A stretch of DNA of 64,000 nt from Azospira inquinata (GTDB lineage Bacteria > Pseudomonadota > Gammaproteobacteria > Burkholderiales > Rhodocyclaceae): contig NZ_CP064782.1 in the NCBI RefSeq assembly GCF_018905915.1, positions 806,001-870,000 of the forward strand. Direction: 5' to 3'. A program made the position numbers and the translations under genes. The number at the start of each line of letters is the position of its first letter. Positions within the stretch are counted from its first letter, which is position 1. Positions 9,734 to 17,917 of this stretch are shown piece after piece. A model generated the notes under the pieces. That model was given only the letters and a program-made list of their open reading frames with translations, was not told the origin of the DNA and ran no database searches.

Positions 9734-10879
9734 TTAGGGCTCCCCGATACCCAGGGCACTGCGGGCCGCCAGGGCGGCGGCCTGAACCTGGGCGGGGTCG
9801 CTGCCGATCACCGTAAAGTGGCCCATCTTGCGCCCCGGCCGAGCCTGACGCTTGGCGTAAAGGTGGAGCTTGAGATTGGGCACGGCCAAGAGGCGCTGCC
9901 AATCCGGCTCCCGATAGGTGCCGTCCGCCCCGAACCACAGGTCCCCGAGAATATTTACCATCACCGCCGCCGAGTGGGCCCGGGCTTCCCCCAGGGGCAG
10001 CCCGCAGAGGGCCCGCACCTGCTGCTCGAACTGGCCGGTGACACAGGCATCCAGGGTGTAATGGCCGCTGTTGTGGGGCCGGGGCGCCATTTCATTGACC
10101 ACCAGCTTGCCCCGGGTGACGAAAAATTCCACCCCCAGGGTGCCGATGTACCCCAGCCGCTCCCCGATGCGCTCCGCAATAGCGTGGGCGTTATCCAGGG
10201 TGCAGGTGGAGGCCCGGGCAGGGACGATGGAAACATCCAGAATGCCGTTACGGTGCTGATTCTCCCCCGTGGGGAAGCACTGCACCCGGCCTTGGGCGTC
10301 CCGGGCTAGAACCACGGACACTTCGTAGTCCAGGGGCAGCTTCTGCTCCAGCACGCAGGCCTCTTCCTTAAAGCCCCGGAAAGCGGCCAGAGCTTCGTCC
10401 CGGTTTTCCACCACCGCCTGGCCCTTGCCGTCGTAACCGAAGCGGGCCACCTTGAGAATGGCGGGGAACAGGGCCCCATCGGCCCGCTCCAGGTCGGCCA
10501 CGCTGCGGATCACGGCAAAGGGGCCGTGGGGCAGACCGTTGTCCCGCAGGAAGGTCTTTTCCGCAATGCGGTTCTGGCAAATGGCCACGGCGGCGGCGGA
10601 AGGATGAACCGGCTTGCTGCGGGCCAGGTATTCCAGGGTTTCCGCCGGCACATTTTCAAACTCGGTGGTAATGGCGGCACAGGCGCCCGCCAGCTCGTCC
10701 AGGGCACCCCGGTCGCTGTAACCGGCCTGGAGATGGCGGTCCGCAATGCGCCCCGCCGGGCTTTCCGGGTCCGGGTCCAGCACCCAGACCTGATAGCCCA
10801 TTTCATGGGCTGCGGTGACGAAAAAGCGGCCCAGTTGGCCGCCGCCGAGCATACCGAGGGTTGCGGGAGGAAGAATCAT
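9734..10879 (-). CDS. purK: 5-(carboxyamino)imidazole ribonucleotide synthase
   Basis: This 381-residue ATP-grasp enzyme carboxylates aminoimidazole ribonucleotide with bicarbonate in purine synthesis. The N-terminal MLGGGQLGRFF nucleotide-fold motif, the KVARFGYDGKGQ ATP-grasp segment and the C-terminal EMAPRPHNSGHYT are diagnostic. It is the third gene of folD-purE-purK-tsaC, 86 bp after purE. GC-rich inverted repeats occur in that spacer but lack a T run, so I do not call a terminator there. Confidence 0.97.
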   Translation of the reverse strand: MILPPATLGMLGGGQLGRFFVTAAHEMGYQVWVLDPDPESPAGRIADRHLQAGYSDRGALDELAGACAAITTEFENVPAETLEYLARSKPVHPSAAAVAICQNRIAEKTFLRDNGLPHGPFAVIRSVADLERADGALFPAILKVARFGYDGKGQAVVENRDEALAAFRGFKEEACVLEQKLPLDYEVSVVLARDAQGRVQCFPTGENQHRNGILDVSIVPARASTCTLDNAHAIAERIGERLGYIGTLGVEFFVTRGKLVVNEMAPRPHNSGHYTLDACVTGQFEQQVRALCGLPLGEARAHSAAVMVNILGDLWFGADGTYREPDWQRLLAVPNLKLHLYAKRQARPGRKMGHFTVIGSDPAQVQAAALAARSALGIGEP

Positions 10880-10965
10880 GATCTTGCTTTACTGGCTCCA
10901 GGGAAGGGACGGGGCCTCACGGGCCCCGCCCCCGGCACCGGCATACTGCCGGCGCATGAGAAATA

Positions 10966-11466
10966 TCACACTTCCGGCAACTTCATGGCCAGCACTTTGG
11001 CGCTCTGGGCTTCCCGGAACTTGGCCAGCTTGGCCGCCAGTTCCAGGTCCCGGGTCGCCAGCTGGGCCACCACGAAGAGGGCCGCATTGGCGGCCCCCGC
11101 CTCGCCGATGGCGAAGGTGGCCACCGGAATGCCCTTGGGCATCTGGACGATGGAGTAGAGGGAATCCAGACCGGAAAGGGCCTTGGAAGTCACGGGCACC
11201 CCCATCACGGGCACGGTGGTCTTGGCGGCCAACATGCCCGGCAGGTGAGCGGCGCCCCCGGCCCCGGCGATAATGGCCTGGAGGCCCCGTCCGGCGGCGC
11301 TTTCCCCATACTGGAAGAGCAGGTCCGGGGTACGGTGGGCGGAAACCACCCGGGTTTCAAAGGGCACACCGAAATCCTTCAACTGCACGGCAGCGGCCTG
11401 CATCACCGGCCAGTCGCTGTCGGAACCCATGACAATGCCGACCAGGGGCTGGGAAGTCTGACTCAT
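10966..11466 (-). CDS. purE: N5-carboxyaminoimidazole ribonucleotide mutase
   Basis: This 166-residue enzyme rearranges N5-CAIR to CAIR, directly after PurK. The N-terminal [13 protein letters not shown] motif, SAHRTPD and the [11 protein letters not shown] loop are the class I PurE active-site signatures. An AAAGGA ribosome site precedes the ATG. It lies 36 bp downstream of folD on the same strand. Confidence 0.97.
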   Translation of the reverse strand: MSQTSQPLVGIVMGSDSDWPVMQAAAVQLKDFGVPFETRVVSAHRTPDLLFQYGESAAGRGLQAIIAGAGGAAHLPGMLAAKTTVPVMGVPVTSKALSGLDSLYSIVQMPKGIPVATFAIGEAGAANAALFVVAQLATRDLELAAKLAKFREAQSAKVLAMKLPEV

Positions 11467-11502
11467 GGAAGCAATCCTTTCTGGGTCAAAAAGCCGGAGG
11501 GC

Positions 11503-12366
11503 TTAAAGCCCGGCCTTGCGCTCGGCGGCCTCAATGGTATTGGCCAGGAGCATGGTGATGGTCATGGGGCCGACGCCACCGGGCACCGGGGTAATGAGGG
11601 ACGCCACTTCCTTGCAGGAGTCGAAATCCACGTCACCGCACAGCTTGCCCCCCTGTTCCGGCGGCAGGCGGTTGATGCCCACGTCGATAACCACGGCGCC
11701 GGGCTTGATCATGTCCCCGGTAATCATTTTCGGGCGACCCACGGCGGCCACCAGCACATCGGCCCGGGAGGTATGGAATTTCAGGTCAGCGGTACGGGAA
11801 TGGCAGACCGTCACCGTGGCGCCCTGGGCCAGGAGCAGCATGGCCATGGGCTTACCCACAATATTGGAGCGCCCCACCACCACGGCTTCCTTGCCGCCCA
11901 AATCCACGCCGCCCTTTTCCAGCATTTTCATAACCCCGTAGGGGGTGCAGGGAATGAAGCGGGGATTGCCCTGCATCAGAGCCCCCACGTTTTCCGCATG
12001 GAAACCGTCCACATCCTTTTCCGGGGCAATGGCTTCCAGCACCTTATCCGCATCGAACTGGGACGGCAGGGGCAGTTGCACCAGAATGCCGTGGATTTTC
12101 GGGTCGGCGTTGAGTTCGGCAATCTTGTCCAGCACCACCTGGGGCGCCACATCCTTGGGATAGGTGAGCTTTTCCGAGTAGAGCCCCACCTTTTCGCAGG
12201 CATTGACCTTATTGCGCACATAGACCTGGGACGCGGGGTCTTCCCCCACCAGAATCACCACCAGGCCGGGACGGTGCCCCTGGGCCGTGAGGGCATCCAC
12301 CCGGGCGCGGAAACTGGTGCGCAGTTCTTCCGCCAGGGCCTTGCCGTCGAGGATTTGAGCCGTCAT
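11503..12366 (-). CDS. folD: Bifunctional methylenetetrahydrofolate dehydrogenase/cyclohydrolase
   Basis: This 287-residue cytosolic enzyme interconverts 5,10-methylene- and 10-formyl-THF, the one-carbon donor for purines. Recognisable features are [14 protein letters not shown] with the catalytic lysine, the QLPLPSQ segment, [13 protein letters not shown] for NADP binding, and the C-terminal [12 protein letters not shown]. An AAGGGAA ribosome site precedes the ATG. A TAAAAT hexamer about 70 bases upstream may be its -10 element. It heads the folD-purE-purK-tsaC run, which links folate and purine supply. Confidence 0.97.
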   Translation of the reverse strand: MTAQILDGKALAEELRTSFRARVDALTAQGHRPGLVVILVGEDPASQVYVRNKVNACEKVGLYSEKLTYPKDVAPQVVLDKIAELNADPKIHGILVQLPLPSQFDADKVLEAIAPEKDVDGFHAENVGALMQGNPRFIPCTPYGVMKMLEKGGVDLGGKEAVVVGRSNIVGKPMAMLLLAQGATVTVCHSRTADLKFHTSRADVLVAAVGRPKMITGDMIKPGAVVIDVGINRLPPEQGGKLCGDVDFDSCKEVASLITPVPGGVGPMTITMLLANTIEAAERKAGL

Positions 12367-12612
12367 GAATTCCCTTTTCGAGACGCTAGAACGTAAAAGG
12401 GGAAAGGCCGCTGCCTTTCCCGCAAAGAAAACAGTATTTTACACCATGGGACGGCCGGACACAGCCGCCCCGTCCGGGCCGCCCCGGCAAAGTAAAAAAT
12501 GAAAATATGTGAAATTAAGCATTCCTTTTCTGGCCGTTTTATCGCAAGCTATAGTGACAAATAACAACCGCCGCACGCCCCATGTCAGCGGCGGGACCTG
12601 CTGGAGACGGAG

Positions 12613-14400
12613 ATGAATGCTTTTTGGCGGCTGTACGAGACCGTAGAAGAAACTTTTTTTAATTCCCTGTCGAAAAAGCTCTCCAGCTTTTTTCTCCTGT
12701 TTCTGCTCAATCTGGCCTTCCTGGCCACCTATTTTTATTACATCGGCGACATTGAGCAGCTGGCCCGCCAAGGGGCGGCCGCCCAGGGGCAGATCCAGTC
12801 GCTCCTGGATAAAAGCTTTTATGTCATGGTGGGCCTCACACTGGTGAGCTTTGCCGCCACCATCGGCCTGGTGTTCTACCTGCGCTTTCTCATTGTCCGC
12901 CCGGTCAAGGGCATCACCCACATCTTCAATGAAATCGCCCGGGGCGAAGGGGACTTCTCCCGCAATCTGCCCCTCATTACCCACGACGAGCTGCGGGAAT
13001 TAGCGGAAAGCTACAACCGTTTCGCGGAAAAAATGCGCCAGATCGTCAGCGAAGTGCGCAAGATGTCCGTGGTCATCGCCCGGGAAGCGGTGCACGTCAA
13101 AGTGCGGGTGGAGGCCAGCGCCACCAGCGCCCGGGAACAGGGGGATCTGACGGATCAGGTATTCACTTCCAGCAGCGAATCCACCCGGGCCATCGAAGAA
13201 GTGGGCTCCAGCACCCACGCCATTTCCGATTCCACCGCCGCCAATCTGGCCATGGCCCGCCAGTCCCTCCAGGAAATGCAGGAGGTGGCGGGCAAAATCA
13301 ATTCGGTGAATGAAAAGGTGCTGCGCTTCAACCACACGGTGGATGACCTGTCCCAACGCTCCGCCAGCGTGAACACCATTGCGGCCCTGATCCGGGCCAT
13401 TGCGGACCAAACCAATCTGCTGGCCTTGAATGCGGCCATTGAGGCAGCCCGGGCCGGGGAAGCAGGACGGGGCTTTGCCGTGGTGGCGGACGAGGTGCGC
13501 AAACTGGCGGAACGGGTGAACAAGGCCACGGAAGAAATTACCGGCAATATCACCGGCATGATCGACCTGGTGAGCAACACTCGGGCGGAAAACGACGAAA
13601 TCAGCACGGACATCGGCCAGACCCGGGAGGTGGTGGACCGGGCCGCCCACCAGTTTGAACACATGGTGGAAGACTTCGGCAAGACCAGCGAAGCCCTGCT
13701 CCAGATCGCCTCCGCCATGGAGGAATTAAGCGCCACCAACGGCCAGGTCCATGACGACGTGACCGTGGTCCATGATCTTTCCGGCAAGGTGGCTCGCCAT
13801 ATGGAGGATTCGGAACAGCGCACCGCCAGCCTGACCTCGGCCACGGAAGCCATTCAGGAGCTAGTGTCCCGCTTCAAGATCGGCCAGGGAGCGTTCGACT
13901 TCGCGGTGAACCGGGCCCGCCAGTTCCGGGACCAGGTTCAGGACGCCCTGGAGCAGATCGCCCACAGCGGCAAAGACGTATTCGACCGCAATTACCGGCC
14001 CATCCCGGACACCAATCCCCCCAAATTTCGGGTGGTGTGGGGCGAAGACTTCTCCCGTCTGGCCCAGGAAACCCTGGACAGCTGTCTGCGGGACATTCCC
14101 GGTGCCGCCTTTGCGGTAGCCGTGAATACGGACAGCTACCTATCCACCCACAATCAGAAATTTTCCCAGCCTCTCACCGGGGATTACGAAAAGGATCTGG
14201 TGGGCAACCGGACCTGCCGCAAATTCGAGCGGCCGCCGGAAATGCGGGCAGCCCAGAACAAGGAAGCCATGCTCCTGCAAACCTACCAGCGGGATACGGG
14301 GGAAGTGCTCTGTGATCTGGCCATGCCCATCCTGGTGGGGGGCCGGCACTGGGGCAATATCCGGGTGGGGGTACCCACGGAAGCCTTGCTGACCCACTGA
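12613..14400 (+). CDS. Methyl-accepting chemotaxis protein with a C-terminal sensor-like domain
   Basis: This 595-residue chemoreceptor has membrane segments at about residues 22-44 and 73-96, separated by only about 30 residues, so there is almost no periplasmic domain. A HAMP segment follows (VRPVKGITHIFNEIARG). The signalling hairpin tip reads IRAIADQTNLLALNAAIEAA. After it, residues about 470-595 form an extra domain ending in QTYQRDTGEVLCDLAMPIL and HWGNIRVGV. That tail recurs in many proteobacterial receptors and probably senses something in the cytoplasm; the ligand is unknown. No CheA or CheR gene is adjacent. Confidence 0.9.
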   Translation: MNAFWRLYETVEETFFNSLSKKLSSFFLLFLLNLAFLATYFYYIGDIEQLARQGAAAQGQIQSLLDKSFYVMVGLTLVSFAATIGLVFYLRFLIVRPVKGITHIFNEIARGEGDFSRNLPLITHDELRELAESYNRFAEKMRQIVSEVRKMSVVIAREAVHVKVRVEASATSAREQGDLTDQVFTSSSESTRAIEEVGSSTHAISDSTAANLAMARQSLQEMQEVAGKINSVNEKVLRFNHTVDDLSQRSASVNTIAALIRAIADQTNLLALNAAIEAARAGEAGRGFAVVADEVRKLAERVNKATEEITGNITGMIDLVSNTRAENDEISTDIGQTREVVDRAAHQFEHMVEDFGKTSEALLQIASAMEELSATNGQVHDDVTVVHDLSGKVARHMEDSEQRTASLTSATEAIQELVSRFKIGQGAFDFAVNRARQFRDQVQDALEQIAHSGKDVFDRNYRPIPDTNPPKFRVVWGEDFSRLAQETLDSCLRDIPGAAFAVAVNTDSYLSTHNQKFSQPLTGDYEKDLVGNRTCRKFERPPEMRAAQNKEAMLLQTYQRDTGEVLCDLAMPILVGGRHWGNIRVGVPTEALLTH

Positions 14401-14446
14401 GACAGCACTGGGCCGGCGCCCCGCCGTTCCACCGGCGCCACCCAAT

Positions 14447-14475
14447 AAAAAAGCGGGCATGTAGCCCGCTTTTTT
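14447..14475. terminator. Bidirectional terminator between convergent genes
   Basis: A 12-bp stem (14447-14458 with 14464-14475) has six A residues on one side and six T on the other. It can therefore stop transcription of both the chemoreceptor gene and the minus-strand response regulator gene, although it lies closer to the former. Confidence 0.9.
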
Positions 14476-14529
14476 ATTGCCCGGTCGAGCCTCAGTTTTC
14501 CTCCCCAAGGCCAGGGAGCCCGCCCGATA

Positions 14530-15174
14530 TCAGGCCGAGGGGCGGCTGCCCACCCCCAACACGCACTGAACCAGTTCCGCCAGGGAACGCACCCCCATTT
14601 TTTCCATCACCCGGGCCCGGTGGGCTTCCACGGTTTTCATGCTGATGTTCAGGTCGTCCGCAATCTGCTTGTTGAGCTTACCTTCCACCACCCGGTCCAT
14701 CACCTCCCGCTCCCGGGGGGACAGGCTTTCCAGGCGGGTAGCCACGGAGCGCTGCCGATCCCGCTGGGCGCGCCGATCCCGCTCTTGCAGCAGGCAATGC
14801 TGGATGAGGCGCAGCATATCGCTGTCGTTAAACGGCTTTTCGATGAAATCCACCGCCCCCCGCTTGAGGGCCGCCACGGCCATGGGCACATCCCCGTGGC
14901 CGGTAACGAAAATCACGGGCAGGGTGGATTGGCGGGCCGCCAACCGCTCGTAGAGCTCCAGCCCGCTGATGCCCGGCATACGCACATCCAGCACCAGGCA
15001 ACCGGCCAGACCATCGTGGTAGAAATCCAGGAATTCCTCCGCCGTGGCGAAGCTCTGTACCCGGTAACCATCGGATTCGATGAGCCAGACCAGGGAATCC
15101 CGCATGGCTTCATCGTCATCCACCACGAACACCCACTGTTCGACGCCGTCGGTGTCGGCGGGAAGATGGGTCAT
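14530..15174 (-). CDS. FixJ/TtrR-type response regulator
   Basis: This 214-residue protein has a receiver domain with the acidic pair DDD at residues 19-21, the phospho-acceptor D63 in LDVRMPG and K113 in IEKPF. It is followed by a LuxR-type helix-turn-helix (LSPREREVMDRVVEGKLNKQIA and on) that binds DNA. It belongs to the FixJ/TtrR/NodW group. Its start codon overlaps the stop codon of the sensor kinase gene by four bases (ATGA), so the two form a two-component operon. Confidence 0.93.
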   Translation of the reverse strand: MTHLPADTDGVEQWVFVVDDDEAMRDSLVWLIESDGYRVQSFATAEEFLDFYHDGLAGCLVLDVRMPGISGLELYERLAARQSTLPVIFVTGHGDVPMAVAALKRGAVDFIEKPFNDSDMLRLIQHCLLQERDRRAQRDRQRSVATRLESLSPREREVMDRVVEGKLNKQIADDLNISMKTVEAHRARVMEKMGVRSLAELVQCVLGVGSRPSA

Positions 15175-17492
15175 AGCTCACGCTCCAGAGGCAAGGTAAA
15201 TTTGAAAAGGGCGCCGCCGTCCGGGTTGGGCTCGGCCCACAGGCGCCCCTGGTGGAACTCGATCATGGAGCGGCAAATGGAAAGCCCCATACCCATCCCT
15301 TCGGTCTTGGTGGTGAAAAACGGGGCAAACAGCTGGTCGGCGCTCTTGTCGCCCAGACCGTGGCCATGGTCCGCCACCGTCACCTCCACCGTCCAATTGT
15401 CCGCCAGCCGCGCCGAAACCGTCAATTGACGCCGCTCCCGGGGCACTTCCCCCATGGCTTCGATGCCGTTTTTGACCAGATTGAGGAGCACCTGCTCGAT
15501 CATGATCCGGTCCGCCCAAAGGGGCGGCAGCTCGGGGGGCAGGTCCAGGCAAATCATCACTTCCAGGCGATGGGCTTCAATATTGGCAAAGCCCAGGGTT
15601 TCTTCCACGATATCCGCCAGGGCCACGGCGGCCCGGTGGGGCTCGCTTTTTTTCACGAAATCCCGCATCCGGTGAATGATTTTGCCCGCCCGCTCGGCCT
15701 GGGCGCTGGCCTTGGCCATGGCGGACAGGAGTTCCTCCGGCTTGCCCCGACCGCTTTGCAGGCGTTTAACGCAACCGGCGCAATAGGCGGCAATGGCGGC
15801 CAGGGGTTGATTCAACTCGTGGGCCAGGCTAGAAGCCATTTCCCCCATGGTAATGAGGCGGGAGGTCTGTTCCAGGCGCTTTTGCTGTTGCAGATTCACC
15901 TCGTCCAGGCGCTTGCGCTCGGAAATGTCCGTGGCAATCTGGACCCGCACCACCCGACCATCTACCCAGCGGATAGCCCGGTCATGGAGGTGGTACCAGG
16001 CCCCCGTTTCCTCGTTGCGCACCTCCCCGTCGAAGAGGGGACGGGGCAGCACTTCCGGGGACAGGAGCCGGGGATCGCAGTCGAAGGCGCCCCGGGGCGG
16101 GCGGCAGGAGCCGGTCACTTCCCAGCAGTCCCGGCCCACCGCGTCGGCGCCGAACAGATATTTGAAGGCCCGGTTGGCGAAGAGAATTTCGTTGCTATCC
16201 ACGTCCGCCACATAGACCGCCGAATCCAGGCCATCCAGCACGGTGACAAAACGTTCCTGGGAACGCTCCAGCTCGGCCCGCACCCGCTTGGGCTCCGTGA
16301 TGTCGGTCATGGAGCCCATCCAGCCGGTCTGGCGGCCATCCCCGTCGATCAGGGGGGAGATGTAGAAGCGCACGTCAATACGCTCCCCGTTTTTGCGCAT
16401 CACCCGCTGCTCAAAGCCCCGGGGGGGAATTTTGCCCGCCAGGGTCTGGGCGAAATTGGCTTCCAGAGTGGGACGTTCCTCGGGGGGCCAGTAGGGGAAA
16501 GGGGGCTTCAAGCCCAGGAGTTCGGTCTCGGACCAGCCCAACATGCGACAAAAGGCCGGATTGACGTCGATGATCCGGCCTTCCAGGTCAATGGCCCGCA
16601 GCCCCGTGGAAACGGATTCCTCAATGGCCTTGCGAAAGCCGTATTCCTCCAGCACCGCCGCCTCAGCTCGCTTGCGGTCCGTGATGTCGTGGGCCACCGC
16701 GTAAAGCAGGCCGTCCTGGGGAGCCGGATTGAGATTCCACAACAGCCATTTTTCTCCGCCACTGGCACAACGGAAGCGCCCTTCGAATTCCCAGGGCTTG
16801 CCCTGGGCCAGGCGGGCCAGGCCATCTTCCACCTTGGAATCGTCCGGGGCCACCGCCAGTTCCACCAGGGAACGCCCTACCAATTCTTCCAGCCGATAGC
16901 CCAGCACCCGCTGGAAAGCCGGATTGGCCCGGCGAATGCGCCCCCCCAGGGTAGCCACGCAGAGCAGGCCCAGGGAGAGGGAAAAAAGCCGATCCCGATC
17001 CCGTTCCACCTTGCGCCGGGAGCGGCGCTCCCAGAGGAAAGCCCCGGCCGCACCGGCACCGAGCAGAAGCCCGGGAATCAGGCCATAACGCCAATCGGTA
17101 CCGGAAACGGGGGTTGCCTCAGGGGCCGGGATGTCGGGCGTTGTCGCGGAAGCCGCCGGCACCGGGTCCGCCCCGGGGGAAGGCATGGACGCCGCATCAC
17201 TGGCAGGCGAGGTCTGAAGATTTCCCGCCCCGGCCCGATCCCCGGCGCTGCCCCTGGAGGAGGTGCCATGACGGACCGGAGCTGGCTGGCCGGTCTCCCG
17301 CCCCCAGCCCACCTCGTCGGGGGCGGGCATGGCCAGGCCGTTGCCGCCCCCCACGGGGCGCAGGCCGGCCCCTTCGCCCCAGGCGGGAGCACCGCCTGCA
17401 AGCAGCAGCCCCCCGGCTAAAGCCAATAGGGACGCCCGTTTACGGGGAAAAAAGAAAACCGGGGAAGTACGCATGAAAAAATCAAACCGCAT
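15171..17492 (-). CDS. Membrane PAS-sensor histidine kinase
   Basis: This 773-residue kinase starts with a hydrophobic segment (about residues 20-38, possibly a signal anchor), then a Pro/Ala/Ser-rich stretch of about 90 residues. A second membrane helix lies near 135-155. Three PAS domains with PAC ends (DITDRKRAE, DITEPKRVR, DISERKRLD) precede the kinase. The H box is SLAHELNQPLAAIAAY with the phospho-histidine at about residue 558, and the ATPase domain shows VLLNLVKNGIEAMGE. This is the FixL/TtrS type. No haem-PAS histidine is obvious. The start is uncertain: a second ATG lies seven codons in, and neither has a clear ribosome site. Confidence 0.88.
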   Translation of the reverse strand: MRFDFFMRTSPVFFFPRKRASLLALAGGLLLAGGAPAWGEGAGLRPVGGGNGLAMPAPDEVGWGRETGQPAPVRHGTSSRGSAGDRAGAGNLQTSPASDAASMPSPGADPVPAASATTPDIPAPEATPVSGTDWRYGLIPGLLLGAGAAGAFLWERRSRRKVERDRDRLFSLSLGLLCVATLGGRIRRANPAFQRVLGYRLEELVGRSLVELAVAPDDSKVEDGLARLAQGKPWEFEGRFRCASGGEKWLLWNLNPAPQDGLLYAVAHDITDRKRAEAAVLEEYGFRKAIEESVSTGLRAIDLEGRIIDVNPAFCRMLGWSETELLGLKPPFPYWPPEERPTLEANFAQTLAGKIPPRGFEQRVMRKNGERIDVRFYISPLIDGDGRQTGWMGSMTDITEPKRVRAELERSQERFVTVLDGLDSAVYVADVDSNEILFANRAFKYLFGADAVGRDCWEVTGSCRPPRGAFDCDPRLLSPEVLPRPLFDGEVRNEETGAWYHLHDRAIRWVDGRVVRVQIATDISERKRLDEVNLQQQKRLEQTSRLITMGEMASSLAHELNQPLAAIAAYCAGCVKRLQSGRGKPEELLSAMAKASAQAERAGKIIHRMRDFVKKSEPHRAAVALADIVEETLGFANIEAHRLEVMICLDLPPELPPLWADRIMIEQVLLNLVKNGIEAMGEVPRERRQLTVSARLADNWTVEVTVADHGHGLGDKSADQLFAPFFTTKTEGMGMGLSICRSMIEFHQGRLWAEPNPDGGALFKFTLPLEREL

Positions 17493-17769
17493 GACAGGGC
17501 CAGGGCAATCGGCAGCAGGGCCCTATTGTAAAGCCAGCAGCCCCCTTTCCCGGGGAAAACTTCCGGAGAATGGGCATAGAAGCGGCGGGCAACCCAGCTT
17601 TTTGCCCCGCACCGCCGCTTGGCGGAGAAATCCCACCCGGGTCCCCATCCGCCGGGCTTTTCCTCCGGAGCATCCCCTCTCACCGGGGAATTTAGGCCCC
17701 ATTTCCCCCGCTTTTCCCACTCCGCCCCAAATGGGGAAAGCCAGGACTGGCGCTTGTTGCGCCGCAATA
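17493..17769. other. Intergenic, upstream of the sensor kinase and aceE
   Basis: This is the left part of a 425-bp divergent gap between the sensor kinase gene and aceE. I see no protein that looks real in either direction. It should hold the kinase promoter, which I could not pick out. Confidence 0.5.
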
Positions 17770-17798
17770 TTGCACATTACGAACCTCGTTTTTATAAT
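17770..17798 (+). promoter_or_regulatory. Sigma-70 promoter for the pyruvate dehydrogenase operon
   Basis: TTGCAC at 17770-17775, a 17-bp spacer and a perfect TATAAT at 17793-17798 make the best sigma-70 match in the window. Transcription would begin near 17805 and leave a leader of about 113 bases before aceE. I saw no PdhR-type palindrome in it. Confidence 0.8.
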
Positions 17799-17917
17799 GC
17801 GGAACGACGCTAGGCGAAGTCCCCATTTCGATCTAAGCTAGGCATTGCTCCATACCCTGGAGCGATGCAAGAGCGTCCATCCAGGCCTAACAAGACCGAC
17901 ATTCAGGAGACAAAATC

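Noticed and set aside
12500..12560. A sigma-28 (flagellar) promoter before the chemoreceptor
   Set aside because: TAAG and GCCG are present, but the spacing is about two bases short and the GCCGATAA half is poorly matched.
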